A stretch of 64,000 nucleotides of DNA from DATNPH01 sp036703315 (lineage in GTDB: Bacteria > Cyanobacteriota > Cyanobacteriia > Cyanobacteriales > Coleofasciculaceae). The stretch spans positions 1 to 64,000 of the forward strand of contig DATNPH010000080.1 of assembly GCA_036703315.1 (NCBI GenBank), given 5' to 3'. A program made the position numbers and the translations under genes. Under the pieces are notes generated by a model. The model ran no database searches. It saw only the letters and a program-made list of their open reading frames with translations, and had not been told where the DNA came from. Each line of letters starts with the position of its first letter. Position 1 is the stretch's first letter. Shown here in pieces: positions 15,300 to 24,883 of the stretch.

Positions 15300-17936
15300 C
15301 TAATCCTTTATCATACCTAGCATAGTTTTCTTGATAAACAGACTAGTCGCTTCTTGGGCAGGTAGAGGACGGCTCAAGAAATAGCCTTGCATACCATCAC
15401 ACCTTACTGATCGCAAAAACGTCAATTGTTCTTGAGTTTCAACTCCCTCAGCAACCACTGCCAACTTTAGTCCATGTCCTAGCGCGACCAGTGCTTTAAT
15501 GATTGCAGCATCATAAGAATCTGTGACCAAATCCCTGACAAAGGATTGATCAATTTTCAGCTTATCCAAAGGGAAGTGTTTCAAAGAGGAAAGCGAAGAG
15601 TAGCCTGTACCAAAATCATCGATCGCAATTTGGATTCCCATACTGCGCAACGTCCGCAACACTGAGATGGTCAAAGGTATATCCTGCATTGCAATGCTTT
15701 CAGTAATTTCAAATTCCAGATAGCGCGGTTCAAGCTTGGTCGATTCCAGAACATGAGCAATGCTGTTCACCAAATTTTTTTGCTGGAACTGACGCGCTGA
15801 AAGATTAACTGCCATCCGTATCGGCCGCAACCCTAGAGACTGCCAAGCGTAATTTTGGGCGCAAGCTGTCCAGAGTACCCATTCCCCGATGGCATTAATC
15901 AAACCCATTTCTTCAGCGATAGGAATAAACACGCTGGGTGAAATGAATCCTAACTGCTGATTGTGCCAGCGAATCAGCGCTTCCATTCCTACAATCTCAC
16001 CCGTCTGTAAATCAACTTGCGGCTGATAGTGCAATAGGAACTCTTGACGTTCCAAAGCTCTATAAAGATTGTTTTCCAACACTAGTCGCTCCTGTGCCTT
16101 TGTACCAATCGCAGGCGTATATAGCTGATAATTGTTGCGACCCTCCTGCTTGGCGCGGTACATGGCAGCATCCGCATTCTTCAATAACGTCTGTGCGTCT
16201 TCCCCATCATAGGGAGCCAGAGCAATTCCCAGACTTGCCTTAATGTGTAGTTCTTGACCATCAAGCTGTAGGGGGACATTCAGGGTGTCTAGAATTTGTG
16301 TGGCAATCTTCGCCACGTCCTCAGCACTACTGATTGGAGACAGCAACAAGGTAAATTCATCCCCACCCCACCGGGCGAGAATATCTCCTTGGCGCAGACA
16401 GCTTGTTAGGCGTTGAGCAACATCTTGTAGTAACTGGTCGCCTACGGCATGGCCCAAGGTATCGTTAACTGTCTTGAAGCCATCTAAATCGAGAAACACT
16501 ACAGCTAGCATTTCTCCATATCGGTGCGTAGTCGCTAAGGCTAGGGAAAGTCGCTCATCGAATAGCATCCGGTTGGGCAAACTCGTCAATCGATCATGAG
16601 ACGCCTGATGCCGGAACATGTCCTCGACACGTTTTTGCATCACTGCCATGTAAAGATGAATCCCTAACGCTTGCGCTAGCTTAATGTCTTCCGGCGTCCA
16701 AGGTTGTGCCTGCCCTTTGATAATTTCTCGCCACGCTTCAAAGGAGGCACGAGGACGCAGGTTACGGGTGTCACTAATTCTACGTCCTGCCCATAAGGTT
16801 TCCGTTTCTATCTCACTGCGAAAGATGGTCAGGCATCCGACACACTGTTGATGATATTGGAGAGGCACAATGAGCACACTACAGATAGCACTTTCAGAGA
16901 ACGCCCCAACTAAAGACTGTAGTGATGGTTCCTGGTAGAGATTGGGAATGGTGTAGAGATGAGAAACTGCCCCACCCCCTCCAGAATAGCTGGTAGAAGA
17001 TGGAAGCAGCGATTCGCTAGGCGTAAACTCCCAGGTTTCAAGTCTCGCCTCTGGAGCGGAGGTGTCTTCAAGGGAGTTCATGAGGCGCTGCCACAATTCG
17101 GTTTCTTCAACACAAGGTACGGTTGGCTGCTCTCCAGTAATATAAAGTTGAGCAGCTTGACCTGTAGGTTCGGCAGTGATGTATAGTCTTCCACCTGACC
17201 CCTGTAAGGCTTCGACTGTTTCCCCTAGAACAATCTGCCGAATTTTTGTAAGTTTTAAGGGGGAGTGGAGCCGACTGCTGATTTGATTAATCTTGGCTTC
17301 GTGCTCAGCTTGAAGGCGAGCACGGTTGAGAAGCTCAGACTGAGCGATCGCAATTGATACTTGATCCACTAGCAGCTGGACAATTTGCAGCTCTCCTGAG
17401 CTATAGTTTCGCGGCTGTTGATGGTGAGACACCAATAATCCCCACAAACAGTTTTGATGCAAAATTGGCACGACTAGAGAAGAACAAACTCCCATCGTTG
17501 TGAGGTAGTCTCGATGGCAGGGGTCAACTGGACAATGACGGATGTCTTCTGAAACTAAGATTTTGCCAGTTTCTGGGGAGTCTAACTGATTAAGCGTCTT
17601 ACGACCCAATGCCACATCAACAATCACCCGTTGGCGGGCTTTGATAAATAGCTCACGGGCAAATTGGGGAATGTCCTCAGCAGGAAACCGTAGACCTAGT
17701 AGGGACGGTACGTGAGTGCCATTGATTGACTCGGCAATCACTTCTCCGGTATCGTCGGGATGAAATCGATAAATTTTGACGCGGTCTGTGCCAAGAAAAG
17801 AACGAATTTCCTGTGCCGTCGTGGTCAAAATCTCTGCTAGCTCTAGGGATTGACGGATGCGGGTGGTTAACCGATTCAGCAAACTTTCTCGATCCATGGC
17901 TTGCTCAACAGGTTGTTTAATTTTGCGACGAACCAT
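15300..17936 (-). CDS. Bilin-GAF photoreceptor-like diguanylate cyclase/phosphodiesterase (GAF-GAF-GGDEF-EAL)
   Basis: The protein has 878 residues and no membrane helix. GAF1 (about 25-195) is strikingly phytochrome-like: DRVKIYRF, GLRFPAEDIPQFARELF, then Cys140-His141 followed by RDYLTTMGV, and WGLLVSHHQ. Cys140 is in the position of the bilin-attaching cysteine. There is no preceding PAS and no PHY domain, which fits a cyanobacteriochrome-type GAF. A second, divergent GAF spans about 205-440. GGDEF is intact (524-528), with an RxxD product-inhibition site 5 residues before it. EAL is intact (652-654), with the DDFGTG and AEGVET motifs. Both c-di-GMP synthesis and hydrolysis are therefore possible, with light as the likely input. 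Chromophorylation is inferred, not shown. Confidence 0.9.
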   Translation of the reverse strand: MVRRKIKQPVEQAMDRESLLNRLTTRIRQSLELAEILTTTAQEIRSFLGTDRVKIYRFHPDDTGEVIAESINGTHVPSLLGLRFPAEDIPQFARELFIKARQRVIVDVALGRKTLNQLDSPETGKILVSEDIRHCPVDPCHRDYLTTMGVCSSLVVPILHQNCLWGLLVSHHQQPRNYSSGELQIVQLLVDQVSIAIAQSELLNRARLQAEHEAKINQISSRLHSPLKLTKIRQIVLGETVEALQGSGGRLYITAEPTGQAAQLYITGEQPTVPCVEETELWQRLMNSLEDTSAPEARLETWEFTPSESLLPSSTSYSGGGGAVSHLYTIPNLYQEPSLQSLVGAFSESAICSVLIVPLQYHQQCVGCLTIFRSEIETETLWAGRRISDTRNLRPRASFEAWREIIKGQAQPWTPEDIKLAQALGIHLYMAVMQKRVEDMFRHQASHDRLTSLPNRMLFDERLSLALATTHRYGEMLAVVFLDLDGFKTVNDTLGHAVGDQLLQDVAQRLTSCLRQGDILARWGGDEFTLLLSPISSAEDVAKIATQILDTLNVPLQLDGQELHIKASLGIALAPYDGEDAQTLLKNADAAMYRAKQEGRNNYQLYTPAIGTKAQERLVLENNLYRALERQEFLLHYQPQVDLQTGEIVGMEALIRWHNQQLGFISPSVFIPIAEEMGLINAIGEWVLWTACAQNYAWQSLGLRPIRMAVNLSARQFQQKNLVNSIAHVLESTKLEPRYLEFEITESIAMQDIPLTISVLRTLRSMGIQIAIDDFGTGYSSLSSLKHFPLDKLKIDQSFVRDLVTDSYDAAIIKALVALGHGLKLAVVAEGVETQEQLTFLRSVRCDGMQGYFLSRPLPAQEATSLFIKKTMLGMIKD

Positions 17937-18125
17937 CCCCTACACTCCTCAAGCAAATTGGCATAGGATTTCCTGCACGACAGAAATAGTAGCCTACGAT
18001 ACTAGGATGGACAGGTCAATGTCCTCCCACATACCCTTTAGGCTGAGTTTATAAGGTTTATTTTCGAATAGGTAACAGCTAAATTGGGAGAGCCGTCAGC
18101 GACGACCTCAAAAGGATATACAAAA

Positions 18126-19442
18126 ATGAAAGCGATCGTCCAAGAACTTGAACCGATTGTTGGCAACTGGGCCATCTGTGATTGGGAAAACTTGAAATCA
18201 GTTTGGCAAGAGCGGATCGCGAGAGTAAATGCACCAGAGATCTTCCCTAGTAGCATTGTATACCCCAGTACACCCGAAGAATTTGCCAGTGTTATGTCCC
18301 ACGCTTACAGCAACAGCTGGAGCGTCCTCCCCTGCGGCAGTGGTAGCAAACTGAGCTGGGGTGGTGTGGGTAAGAACATTGATGTTGTTGTTAGCACCGA
18401 ACGCTTGAACCGCGTGATTGAACACGCAGTTGGTGACTTGACTGTTACCGTAGAAGCTGGACTCAAATATGCGGATCTGCAAAAGATTCTATCAAAGAGT
18501 GGTCAATTTCTGCCTCTCGAACCTGCCTATCCTCAAGACGCTACTATTGGCGGTATTGTTGCCACCGCAGACAGTGGTTCTCTGCGTCATCGGTATGGGG
18601 GCGTCCGTGACATGCTGCTAGGGATTTCCTTTGTCCGCAGTGATGGGCAAATTGCCAAAGCAGGGGGACGGGTGGTCAAAAATGTTGCAGGTTATGACTT
18701 GATGAAGCTATTTACTGGCTCCTATGGGACGCTGGGAATTTTGACGGAAGTAACGTTTCGAGTTTATCCGGTACAAGAGGCATCGGGGACAGTTGTATTG
18801 ATAGGTGAAGCAGAGGCAATAGCTTCTACCACAAAAACCCTACTAGCTTCTGCTATGACACCCACAGCCGTTGATTTGCTATCAACTGAGCTTGTCACTC
18901 AATTGGGTCTTGGTCAAGGCATGGGCTTAATGGTTCGTTTCCAAAGTGTGATACACAGTGTCAAAGAGCAGTCCTCCAGACTCCTCGAAGTTGGTCAAAA
19001 GCTAGGTTTGCAAGGCACTTTGTATGCCGATAGCGACGAAGCGAGTCTATGGCAATCATTGCCAGAACAAATCTGGAGAACACCACAACAACCAGCAATT
19101 ACTTGCAAAATAGGGGTATCACCTACTGCTGCTGTTGCGACTCTTACTCAGCTGAATGCTCTTACCTCCCTGCCAGGACTAGGCTTAATTCACGCAGGGA
19201 GTGGGTTGGGACTATTACGGCTTGACCAGGCGGTTGTGACGCCTCAGACAATTATGGAACTAAGACGTTATTGTGAATCTCAACGTGGCTTTCTTACGGT
19301 TTTGGAGGCACCCATTTCTTTAAAGCAACAGTTAGATGTCTGGGGTTACAGTGGCAACGCCCTGAATATTATGCGGGGAATTAAACAGCAATTTGATCCG
19401 AAAAATCTTTTAAGCCCTCAGCGGTTTGTAGGAGGGATTTAA
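18126..19442 (+). CDS. FAD-binding oxidoreductase, GlcE-like (glycolate dehydrogenase subunit)
   Basis: The ATG at 18126 follows AAAGGA at good spacing; an upstream TTG (18084) is not needed. The 438 residues carry a PCMH-type FAD-binding domain (SVLPCGSGSKLSWGG, PLEPAYPQDATIGG, YGGVRDMLLG, KNVAGYDLMKLFTGSYGTLG). The domain is C-terminally shorter than GlcD. With the GlcF-like gene downstream it probably forms a membrane-associated glycolate or 2-hydroxyacid dehydrogenase, the first oxidation step of photorespiratory glycolate metabolism. The catalytic GlcD subunit is not in the window. Confidence 0.88.
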   Translation: MKAIVQELEPIVGNWAICDWENLKSVWQERIARVNAPEIFPSSIVYPSTPEEFASVMSHAYSNSWSVLPCGSGSKLSWGGVGKNIDVVVSTERLNRVIEHAVGDLTVTVEAGLKYADLQKILSKSGQFLPLEPAYPQDATIGGIVATADSGSLRHRYGGVRDMLLGISFVRSDGQIAKAGGRVVKNVAGYDLMKLFTGSYGTLGILTEVTFRVYPVQEASGTVVLIGEAEAIASTTKTLLASAMTPTAVDLLSTELVTQLGLGQGMGLMVRFQSVIHSVKEQSSRLLEVGQKLGLQGTLYADSDEASLWQSLPEQIWRTPQQPAITCKIGVSPTAAVATLTQLNALTSLPGLGLIHAGSGLGLLRLDQAVVTPQTIMELRRYCESQRGFLTVLEAPISLKQQLDVWGYSGNALNIMRGIKQQFDPKNLLSPQRFVGGI

Positions 19443-19513
19443 AGGTTGCTTCCTTAGCAAGTTAGCAAGGTTAGCCGATTAGACCCCTATGAAGGCGAGT
19501 ACACAACGAACAA

Positions 19514-19551
19514 TGAAAATTTTTGTTTCTACTCACCACTCCCTATTTTCA
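19514..19551. repeat. Pyrimidine-rich dispersed element, copy 1
   Basis: TGAAAAT (19514-19520) and ATTTTCA (19545-19551) are inverted ends around a CTC/CCC-rich core. See the finding on this element family. Confidence 0.55.
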
Positions 19552-19628
19552 GATTAGCGGGTTAAAACCATAAACCTTCCAACCCGGTCAGGGCAGACGA
19601 AATACTCAATTAAGAAAATACATTAAAT

Positions 19629-21056
19629 ATGCAGACTACATCTACTACTCCTAACCCTAAATTTCCTAATGCCGACTCTCTACGGGCGGATTCACCTAAA
19701 TCTCTACAGGAAAATCCTATTGATGCTGAAGCCTCCCCTGGAATTCCAACCCCGGGTTTTGATAGCTACCATCCCCCTGAACAGAAACTGATAGATACTT
19801 GTGTTCACTGTGGGTTTTGCCTTTCTACCTGTCCGAGTTATCGGGTGATTGGCAAAGAGATGGATTCTCCTAGGGGTCGGATTTATCTGATGGATGCTAT
19901 CAACAACGGTGAAGCGCCCCTGGCGGAAGGTACGGTACAACATTTTGATAGTTGCTTGGGGTGTCTCGCTTGTGTCACCACTTGTCCTTCTGGAGTTCAG
20001 TACGACAAGCTGATTGCTGCTACACGCCCTCAAGTTGAGCGAAACTATCCACGCAGTTTGCCCGATCGCGTGTTTAGAGCGCTCATCTTTAATATATTCC
20101 CGTACCCTGAACGCCTACGCCTTTTGCTACCGTTTCTTTATCTCTATCAGAAATCAGGATTGCAGAAACTTATTCGTGCTACTGGTTTGCTGAAGAAAAT
20201 CTTCCCCCGCTTGGCGGCAATGGAGTCAAATCTACCAGAAATTACCCTAGATTCCTTCCGGGGTAATTTTCCAGATGTTATTCCAGCACAAGGGGAAAAA
20301 CGCTACCGAGTGGGTGTGATTCTCGGCTGCGTGCAGCGCTTGTTGTTCTCGCCAGTGAATGAAGCAACGGTGCGTGTCCTAACTGCTAATGGCTGTGAAG
20401 TTGTCATTCCGAAAACCCAAGGGTGTTGTGCTGCACTGCCGGAACACCAGGGGCAAAAGGAACAAGCCAAAGCCTTGGCACGACAGATGATTGATAGCTT
20501 TGAGGGTACAGAGGTTGATGCGATTATTATCAATGCGGCTGGTTGTGGTCATACCTTAAAGGAATACGGTCACATTCTGGAAGATGATTCAGAGTATCGA
20601 GAAAAAGCAAAAGCATTCGCCGCTAAGGTCAAAGATGCCCAAGAATTTTTGGTACAAGTGGGACTGACGGCAAAGCTTTCACCCCTGGCGGATGAACCGT
20701 TGACGATGGTTTATCAAGATGCCTGCCACCTTTTACATGGGCAAAAAATTAGTGTGCAACCTCGCCAGTTGTTGCGACAAATTCCAGGTGTGAAGTTGCG
20801 GGAACCGATAGACGCGGCTTTGTGTTGTGGTAGTGCTGGGGTTTACAACATGCTGCAACCGGAAGTCGCGGATGAATTGGGACAGCAAAAGGTTGAGAAT
20901 TTGCTCAATACGGGTGCCCAATTAATTACGTCTGCTAATCCAGGTTGTTCGTTGCAAATTAAGAAGCATTTGCAGTTGCAAGGCAAGCAAATTCCCCTGA
21001 TGCACCCGATGGAGTTGTTAGATTACTCGATTCGAGGGGTTAAGCTGCAAAAGTAG
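19629..21056 (+). CDS. glcF: Iron-sulfur oxidoreductase subunit, GlcF-like
   Basis: The protein has 475 residues. Two ferredoxin-type [4Fe-4S] motifs are visible: CVHCGFCLSTCP (about residues 57-68) and CLGCLACVTTCP (about 109-120). Two CCG domains follow: GCCAALPEHQG with CGH, and CCGSAGVYNMLQP. The first 50 residues are Pro/Ser-rich and poorly conserved. It transfers electrons from the flavin subunit to the quinone pool at the membrane. It follows the GlcE-like gene by 186 bases, which hold a dispersed repeat, so co-transcription is likely but not certain. Confidence 0.9.
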   Translation: MQTTSTTPNPKFPNADSLRADSPKSLQENPIDAEASPGIPTPGFDSYHPPEQKLIDTCVHCGFCLSTCPSYRVIGKEMDSPRGRIYLMDAINNGEAPLAEGTVQHFDSCLGCLACVTTCPSGVQYDKLIAATRPQVERNYPRSLPDRVFRALIFNIFPYPERLRLLLPFLYLYQKSGLQKLIRATGLLKKIFPRLAAMESNLPEITLDSFRGNFPDVIPAQGEKRYRVGVILGCVQRLLFSPVNEATVRVLTANGCEVVIPKTQGCCAALPEHQGQKEQAKALARQMIDSFEGTEVDAIIINAAGCGHTLKEYGHILEDDSEYREKAKAFAAKVKDAQEFLVQVGLTAKLSPLADEPLTMVYQDACHLLHGQKISVQPRQLLRQIPGVKLREPIDAALCCGSAGVYNMLQPEVADELGQQKVENLLNTGAQLITSANPGCSLQIKKHLQLQGKQIPLMHPMELLDYSIRGVKLQK

Positions 21057-21196
21057 GGAATCCTGGCTCAACTAGAGCTCAATAGGGTGTTGCGAAAGCA
21101 GGAATACAAGGCACCAATCCTCTTTGGCAACGCCTTATCCAACCGTGTTGTGAACAGTTTCCCGTTTCACAGCTCCTCAGTAATACCAAATCCGCC

Positions 21197-22942
21197 TTAG
21201 CGCAAGATTTCTTCTAGTTGATGCTGGTTCCAAAGCGATTGATAAAGACCAGGTTGTTGCACGAGTTCGGCGTGAGTGCCTGTCTGAACAATTTGACCAG
21301 CTTCCATGACAAATATTCGGTCAGCCGTGGCAGCCGCAGAGAGTTGGTGGGAGATAAAAAGTACGGTTTTGCGCTGGGTGCCTGTAGAGAGATTTTCCAG
21401 AATTTGGGTCGCTGTCTGATTATCAACACTTGAAAGAGCGTCATCCAGAATTAGTAGTGGTGCTTCCATAAGCAATGCTCTAGCCAGAGCGGTACGCTGC
21501 CGCTGTCCTCCAGAGAGGGTAATACCTCGTTCGCCTACAATGGTTTCGTACTGTTGAGGGAAGTTGAGAATTTCGGAGTCGATTTGTGCTTGCTTGGCAG
21601 CGTGTTCAATGTCTGACTGTTCGCTTAAGGGATTGCCGTAGCGAATATTGTTTTTGATACTGGTGCTGAAGAGGAAGCTATCTTGAGGGACATAAGCGAT
21701 CGCTTTTCGCAAGTCTTGCAAGCGCACGTTTGTGATATCGTGTCCATCCAGAAACAACTGATTGGCGTCGATATCTAGCAAATGGGGTACAACATTGGCA
21801 AGCGTCGATTTTCCAGAACCAATTGCTCCTACTATCGCTACCGTTTCCCCAGCATTTATCGTGAAGCTAACGTCTTTCAAGGCTGGAGTTTTCGCGCCAG
21901 GATAGGTGTAACTCAGGTTCTGCGCCGTTAGTTGCCCTTGCACTGGTATTGGCAGATTAATCGCATTAGCGGCATCCTTAATCTTGGGTTCAGCCATCAG
22001 AATTGCCTCAATGCGATCAACGCTGACTTCGCCCCGTTGATAGGCAGTGATTGTAAAACCTAGGAGTGCTGTAGGGAAAACTAAACGCTCTGTGTAGATC
22101 ATCAGTGCTACAAAACCACCAATTGTGATCTCACCAGAGGCGATCGTAGTAGGACCTAGCCATAGCAATACAAGTAAGCCGACATAGGCGAGAGCTTCAA
22201 TAATGGGAAACAGTACGTTTCGTGTTTTTGCTAAATCGAGATTTGCTGCCAACAGTTGTCCGTTGAGTTGCCGGAAGGCGCGGCGCTCATTTGTCTCCTG
22301 ACCATAAATCTTGATCAGGGAGATACCACTCATATCTTCTTGAACTAGCTCACTCAGATTTGAAAGTTCCTCCTGGACTGTCAGTTGTTGAGTACGCAGC
22401 TTCTCACTAAATAGCTGAACGGTAATCAACATGACCGGATAAACTGCGATCGCCAATAAAGTCAGCCGCACATTAATCGACATCATCACTGGCAGCGATA
22501 GGGCGTAGGCAAAGAGTGTATTCGCCAGACTCAAAACGGCGAAACCCAACAAGCGCCGAATGTTATCAACATCACTCGTGGCTCGGTTAATTAAATCCCC
22601 AGAGGTGTTCGTAGCAAAATAGGATGGCTCCAGCGTCAGCAGATGTTGAAAAATCTTTTGCTTCAAGTCAAATTCCACCTGACGCCCTAAACCGAACAGC
22701 AAGATGCGCGACACCATCCGAATTGCCCACATCACAGAGGCGAGGATCAGAATCAGCAACACCAATCGCCAAACCTGATCGAAGCTGAATGCTGTACGCA
22801 ATTCGTCAATACTATCCCTGATTATCAGAGGGATGTAGACGCCGATCACATTAACAATCAGTAAAGATAAGATACCTAGTGCGGCTTCCCGCCAGTGAGG
22901 GCGCAGATAAGCCAGCAATTTTTGTAGACGCGTGTTAGCCAT
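21197..22942 (-). CDS. ABC exporter, fused membrane and ATPase domains
   Basis: The protein has 581 residues, the standard half-transporter size. Six membrane helices (about 15-310) precede the nucleotide-binding domain: Walker A GAIGSGKSTL, Q-loop VPQDSFLF, signature LSGGQRQRTALARA, Walker B LLILDDALSSVD, and the switch His in ISHQ. It is a homodimer or pairs with another half. The MsbA/MDR-like family exports lipids, drugs or peptides; the substrate is not deducible. It is convergent with the GlcF-like gene. Confidence 0.92.
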   Translation of the reverse strand: MANTRLQKLLAYLRPHWREAALGILSLLIVNVIGVYIPLIIRDSIDELRTAFSFDQVWRLVLLILILASVMWAIRMVSRILLFGLGRQVEFDLKQKIFQHLLTLEPSYFATNTSGDLINRATSDVDNIRRLLGFAVLSLANTLFAYALSLPVMMSINVRLTLLAIAVYPVMLITVQLFSEKLRTQQLTVQEELSNLSELVQEDMSGISLIKIYGQETNERRAFRQLNGQLLAANLDLAKTRNVLFPIIEALAYVGLLVLLWLGPTTIASGEITIGGFVALMIYTERLVFPTALLGFTITAYQRGEVSVDRIEAILMAEPKIKDAANAINLPIPVQGQLTAQNLSYTYPGAKTPALKDVSFTINAGETVAIVGAIGSGKSTLANVVPHLLDIDANQLFLDGHDITNVRLQDLRKAIAYVPQDSFLFSTSIKNNIRYGNPLSEQSDIEHAAKQAQIDSEILNFPQQYETIVGERGITLSGGQRQRTALARALLMEAPLLILDDALSSVDNQTATQILENLSTGTQRKTVLFISHQLSAAATADRIFVMEAGQIVQTGTHAELVQQPGLYQSLWNQHQLEEILR

Positions 22943-23041
22943 GTTACAAATCTAACAATTCTTAATTTTAGACGATGGCTTGCGCCAGCTTTTTTGCGGC
23001 TTCCTCGCTTGAGAGCGATCGCCCGCCCGTTATGGATGAAA

Positions 23042-23090
23042 GAAACTACTCCCCCGGCCTCCCCTACTCCCTGCTTCCCCTGCTAGTTTC
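23042..23090. repeat. Pyrimidine-rich dispersed element, copy 2 (variant ends)
   Basis: The ends are GAAACTA (23042-23048) and TAGTTTC (23084-23090). They differ from the GAAAAT/ATTTTC ends of other copies but still pair perfectly, which suggests compensatory change. The core is CTCCC-rich. Confidence 0.55.
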
Positions 23091-23266
23091 TTACGAGGCT
23101 TGATTGTTCTAAGTATTTAGTTCGCTAAGCTATCGCTTGAAAGCTCCGCAAACCTTAATGTACATAACGAAGTAATGACAATCTCTCTTCCTTGCTCCAA
23201 GAGTTGCTCTGCTTCCTTTTGTCTTTTCAAGTGAGGCATCATGAGCGAATACTCACAACAAAGGAA

Positions 23267-23319
23267 TGAAAATATTCCTTCACCTACTCCTTACTCCCTA
23301 CTCCCCACTCCCTATTTTC
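23267..23319. repeat. Pyrimidine-rich dispersed element, copy 3
   Basis: The head CACAACAAAGGAATGAAAAT, a CTCC-rich core and the tail CTATTTTCC give GAAAAT/ATTTTC inverted ends. Confidence 0.6.
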
Positions 23320-23601
23320 CAGCTCGGCTCTAAAAACAGGGAGCAATGGGGATCAATTTTAGATTTTGTAACATTCACCTTTTTAAATACAACCAGATAA
23401 CGCTAAAATGTTCATCGTGAACAAATAAATGATTAATAACCTTTTCTCTTCATATTTAGTTTTGTAAATAATTTTTGAAAAGCTTACATTTATCTGCTCT
23501 GAACAGAAATCCTAGTCAACACTAGGATTGAGCAGAAATTTTTATCTTCGATTAAATAGGGTTGAACTCTTAGCCGTTGCTCGTTAAAGAGAATTGGAAT
23601 A

Positions 23602-24855
23602 ATGAAAAAAACCCTCTATTTTTGGGTTTTCTTGCTGTTGGCAATTGTCACCTTAACTAGCTGTAGCTCTCCATCTACAGAAGGAGTTATCACAGTAACA
23701 CTTAGTGGTTGGCAAAGCAATCCCAACGAAAGACAACTGCTAGGGCAGGTTTTAAATCAATTTGAATCTCAACATCCCAATATCAAGGTCAAGCATGAAA
23801 TTATTAATGACCAATACATGGATGTTATAAAAACTCGATTAATTGGTGATGCGGCTCCTGATATTTTTTATTTAGATGCTTTTGAAGCACCTCTAATGAT
23901 GAAATATGGAGTATTAGAACCTCTCAATTCTTATATTACTGAACAATTTGACCTATCTGATTTTCAGCCGTCCTTAGTTGAGGCTTTTCAACTAGGAAAT
24001 CAAATTTACGGTTTGCCTAAAGACTTCTCTACTCTTGCCCTTTTCTACAACGAAGCAGCTTTTAATGCCGCTAAGGTAAATCGACCTCCTAAAAGCTGGA
24101 ACGAATTACGAAAGTTTTCAAAAAAACTTACTATCGATAAAAACAGAGATGGAAGAAACGAGCAATATGGTTTAGGCATATCTCCTGAGCTTTCACGTCA
24201 ATATTTCATGATGACTGCTTTTGGAGGCCGCTTAGTTGATAAACAAGGAAATGCTGCCTTTGCCACGTCAGAAAGTTTGAAAGGGCTTCAACCAATTATT
24301 GATCAGTATCGCAAAGATAAAAGTTCAGCTCAACCGTCTGATGTGGGTGCTAATACAGGGAGTGAAATGTTTGGTCAAGGGAAAGCCGCCATGGTCATTG
24401 AAGGAACTTGGGCGATTCCCCACCTAAAAGAAACATTTCCCAAATTTGAATTTGCAACAGCTGAGATTCCCAAAGTTGGCAATAAAACAGGGACTATGGC
24501 ATATACAGTTGCTTACGTTATGAATAAAAAAACTAAGCATAAAGATGCCGCTTGGCAAGTGATGTCCTATTTGACTGGTAAAGAAGGAATGAAAGCCTGG
24601 GCAAGTGAAGGACTTGTTCTACCTGCCCGCCAATCTGTTTTAACGGAACTAGGATATGCTCAAAATCCTCTCTATGCTCCATTTGTGGCTGGTGCTGATT
24701 ATGCAACGATTTGGCAGGCGGGAGAGAATCTACCAACTATTTTGACCCAGTTTAATAATCAATTTGTTAGTGCATTAATTGGGGAACAGCTTTTACGGGA
24801 TGCTATGAGCAAAGCCCAAAGCGCAGCCAATAAGGAAATTTTAGCGGCTAATTAA
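23602..24855 (+). CDS. Carbohydrate ABC transporter substrate-binding lipoprotein
   Basis: The protein has 417 residues of the extracellular solute-binding family 1 type. The signal peptide ends in the lipobox LTSC (Cys21). Family features include ITVTLSGWQSNPNERQLL, DIFYLDAFEAP, KDFSTLALFYN and GKAAMVIEGTWAIP. It captures a sugar or sugar-alcohol in the periplasm and delivers it to the two permeases that follow, spaced 28 and 24 bases apart in one operon. The ATPase is not in the operon. The local base composition is more A+T-rich than in the flanking genes. Confidence 0.92.
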   Translation: MKKTLYFWVFLLLAIVTLTSCSSPSTEGVITVTLSGWQSNPNERQLLGQVLNQFESQHPNIKVKHEIINDQYMDVIKTRLIGDAAPDIFYLDAFEAPLMMKYGVLEPLNSYITEQFDLSDFQPSLVEAFQLGNQIYGLPKDFSTLALFYNEAAFNAAKVNRPPKSWNELRKFSKKLTIDKNRDGRNEQYGLGISPELSRQYFMMTAFGGRLVDKQGNAAFATSESLKGLQPIIDQYRKDKSSAQPSDVGANTGSEMFGQGKAAMVIEGTWAIPHLKETFPKFEFATAEIPKVGNKTGTMAYTVAYVMNKKTKHKDAAWQVMSYLTGKEGMKAWASEGLVLPARQSVLTELGYAQNPLYAPFVAGADYATIWQAGENLPTILTQFNNQFVSALIGEQLLRDAMSKAQSAANKEILAAN

Positions 24856-24883
24856 TGAGTGAGTATAACGGAAGAGGAAACCC

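Larger units (their letters stand above)
22943..23601. other. Repeat-bearing intergenic region
   Basis: These 659 bases have no supported gene. They include two pyrimidine-rich dispersed elements (23042-23090 and 23267-23319) and an AT-rich stretch (23350-23470). The latter probably holds the promoter of the sugar-transporter operon; no -35/-10 pair stands out. Confidence 0.6.
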
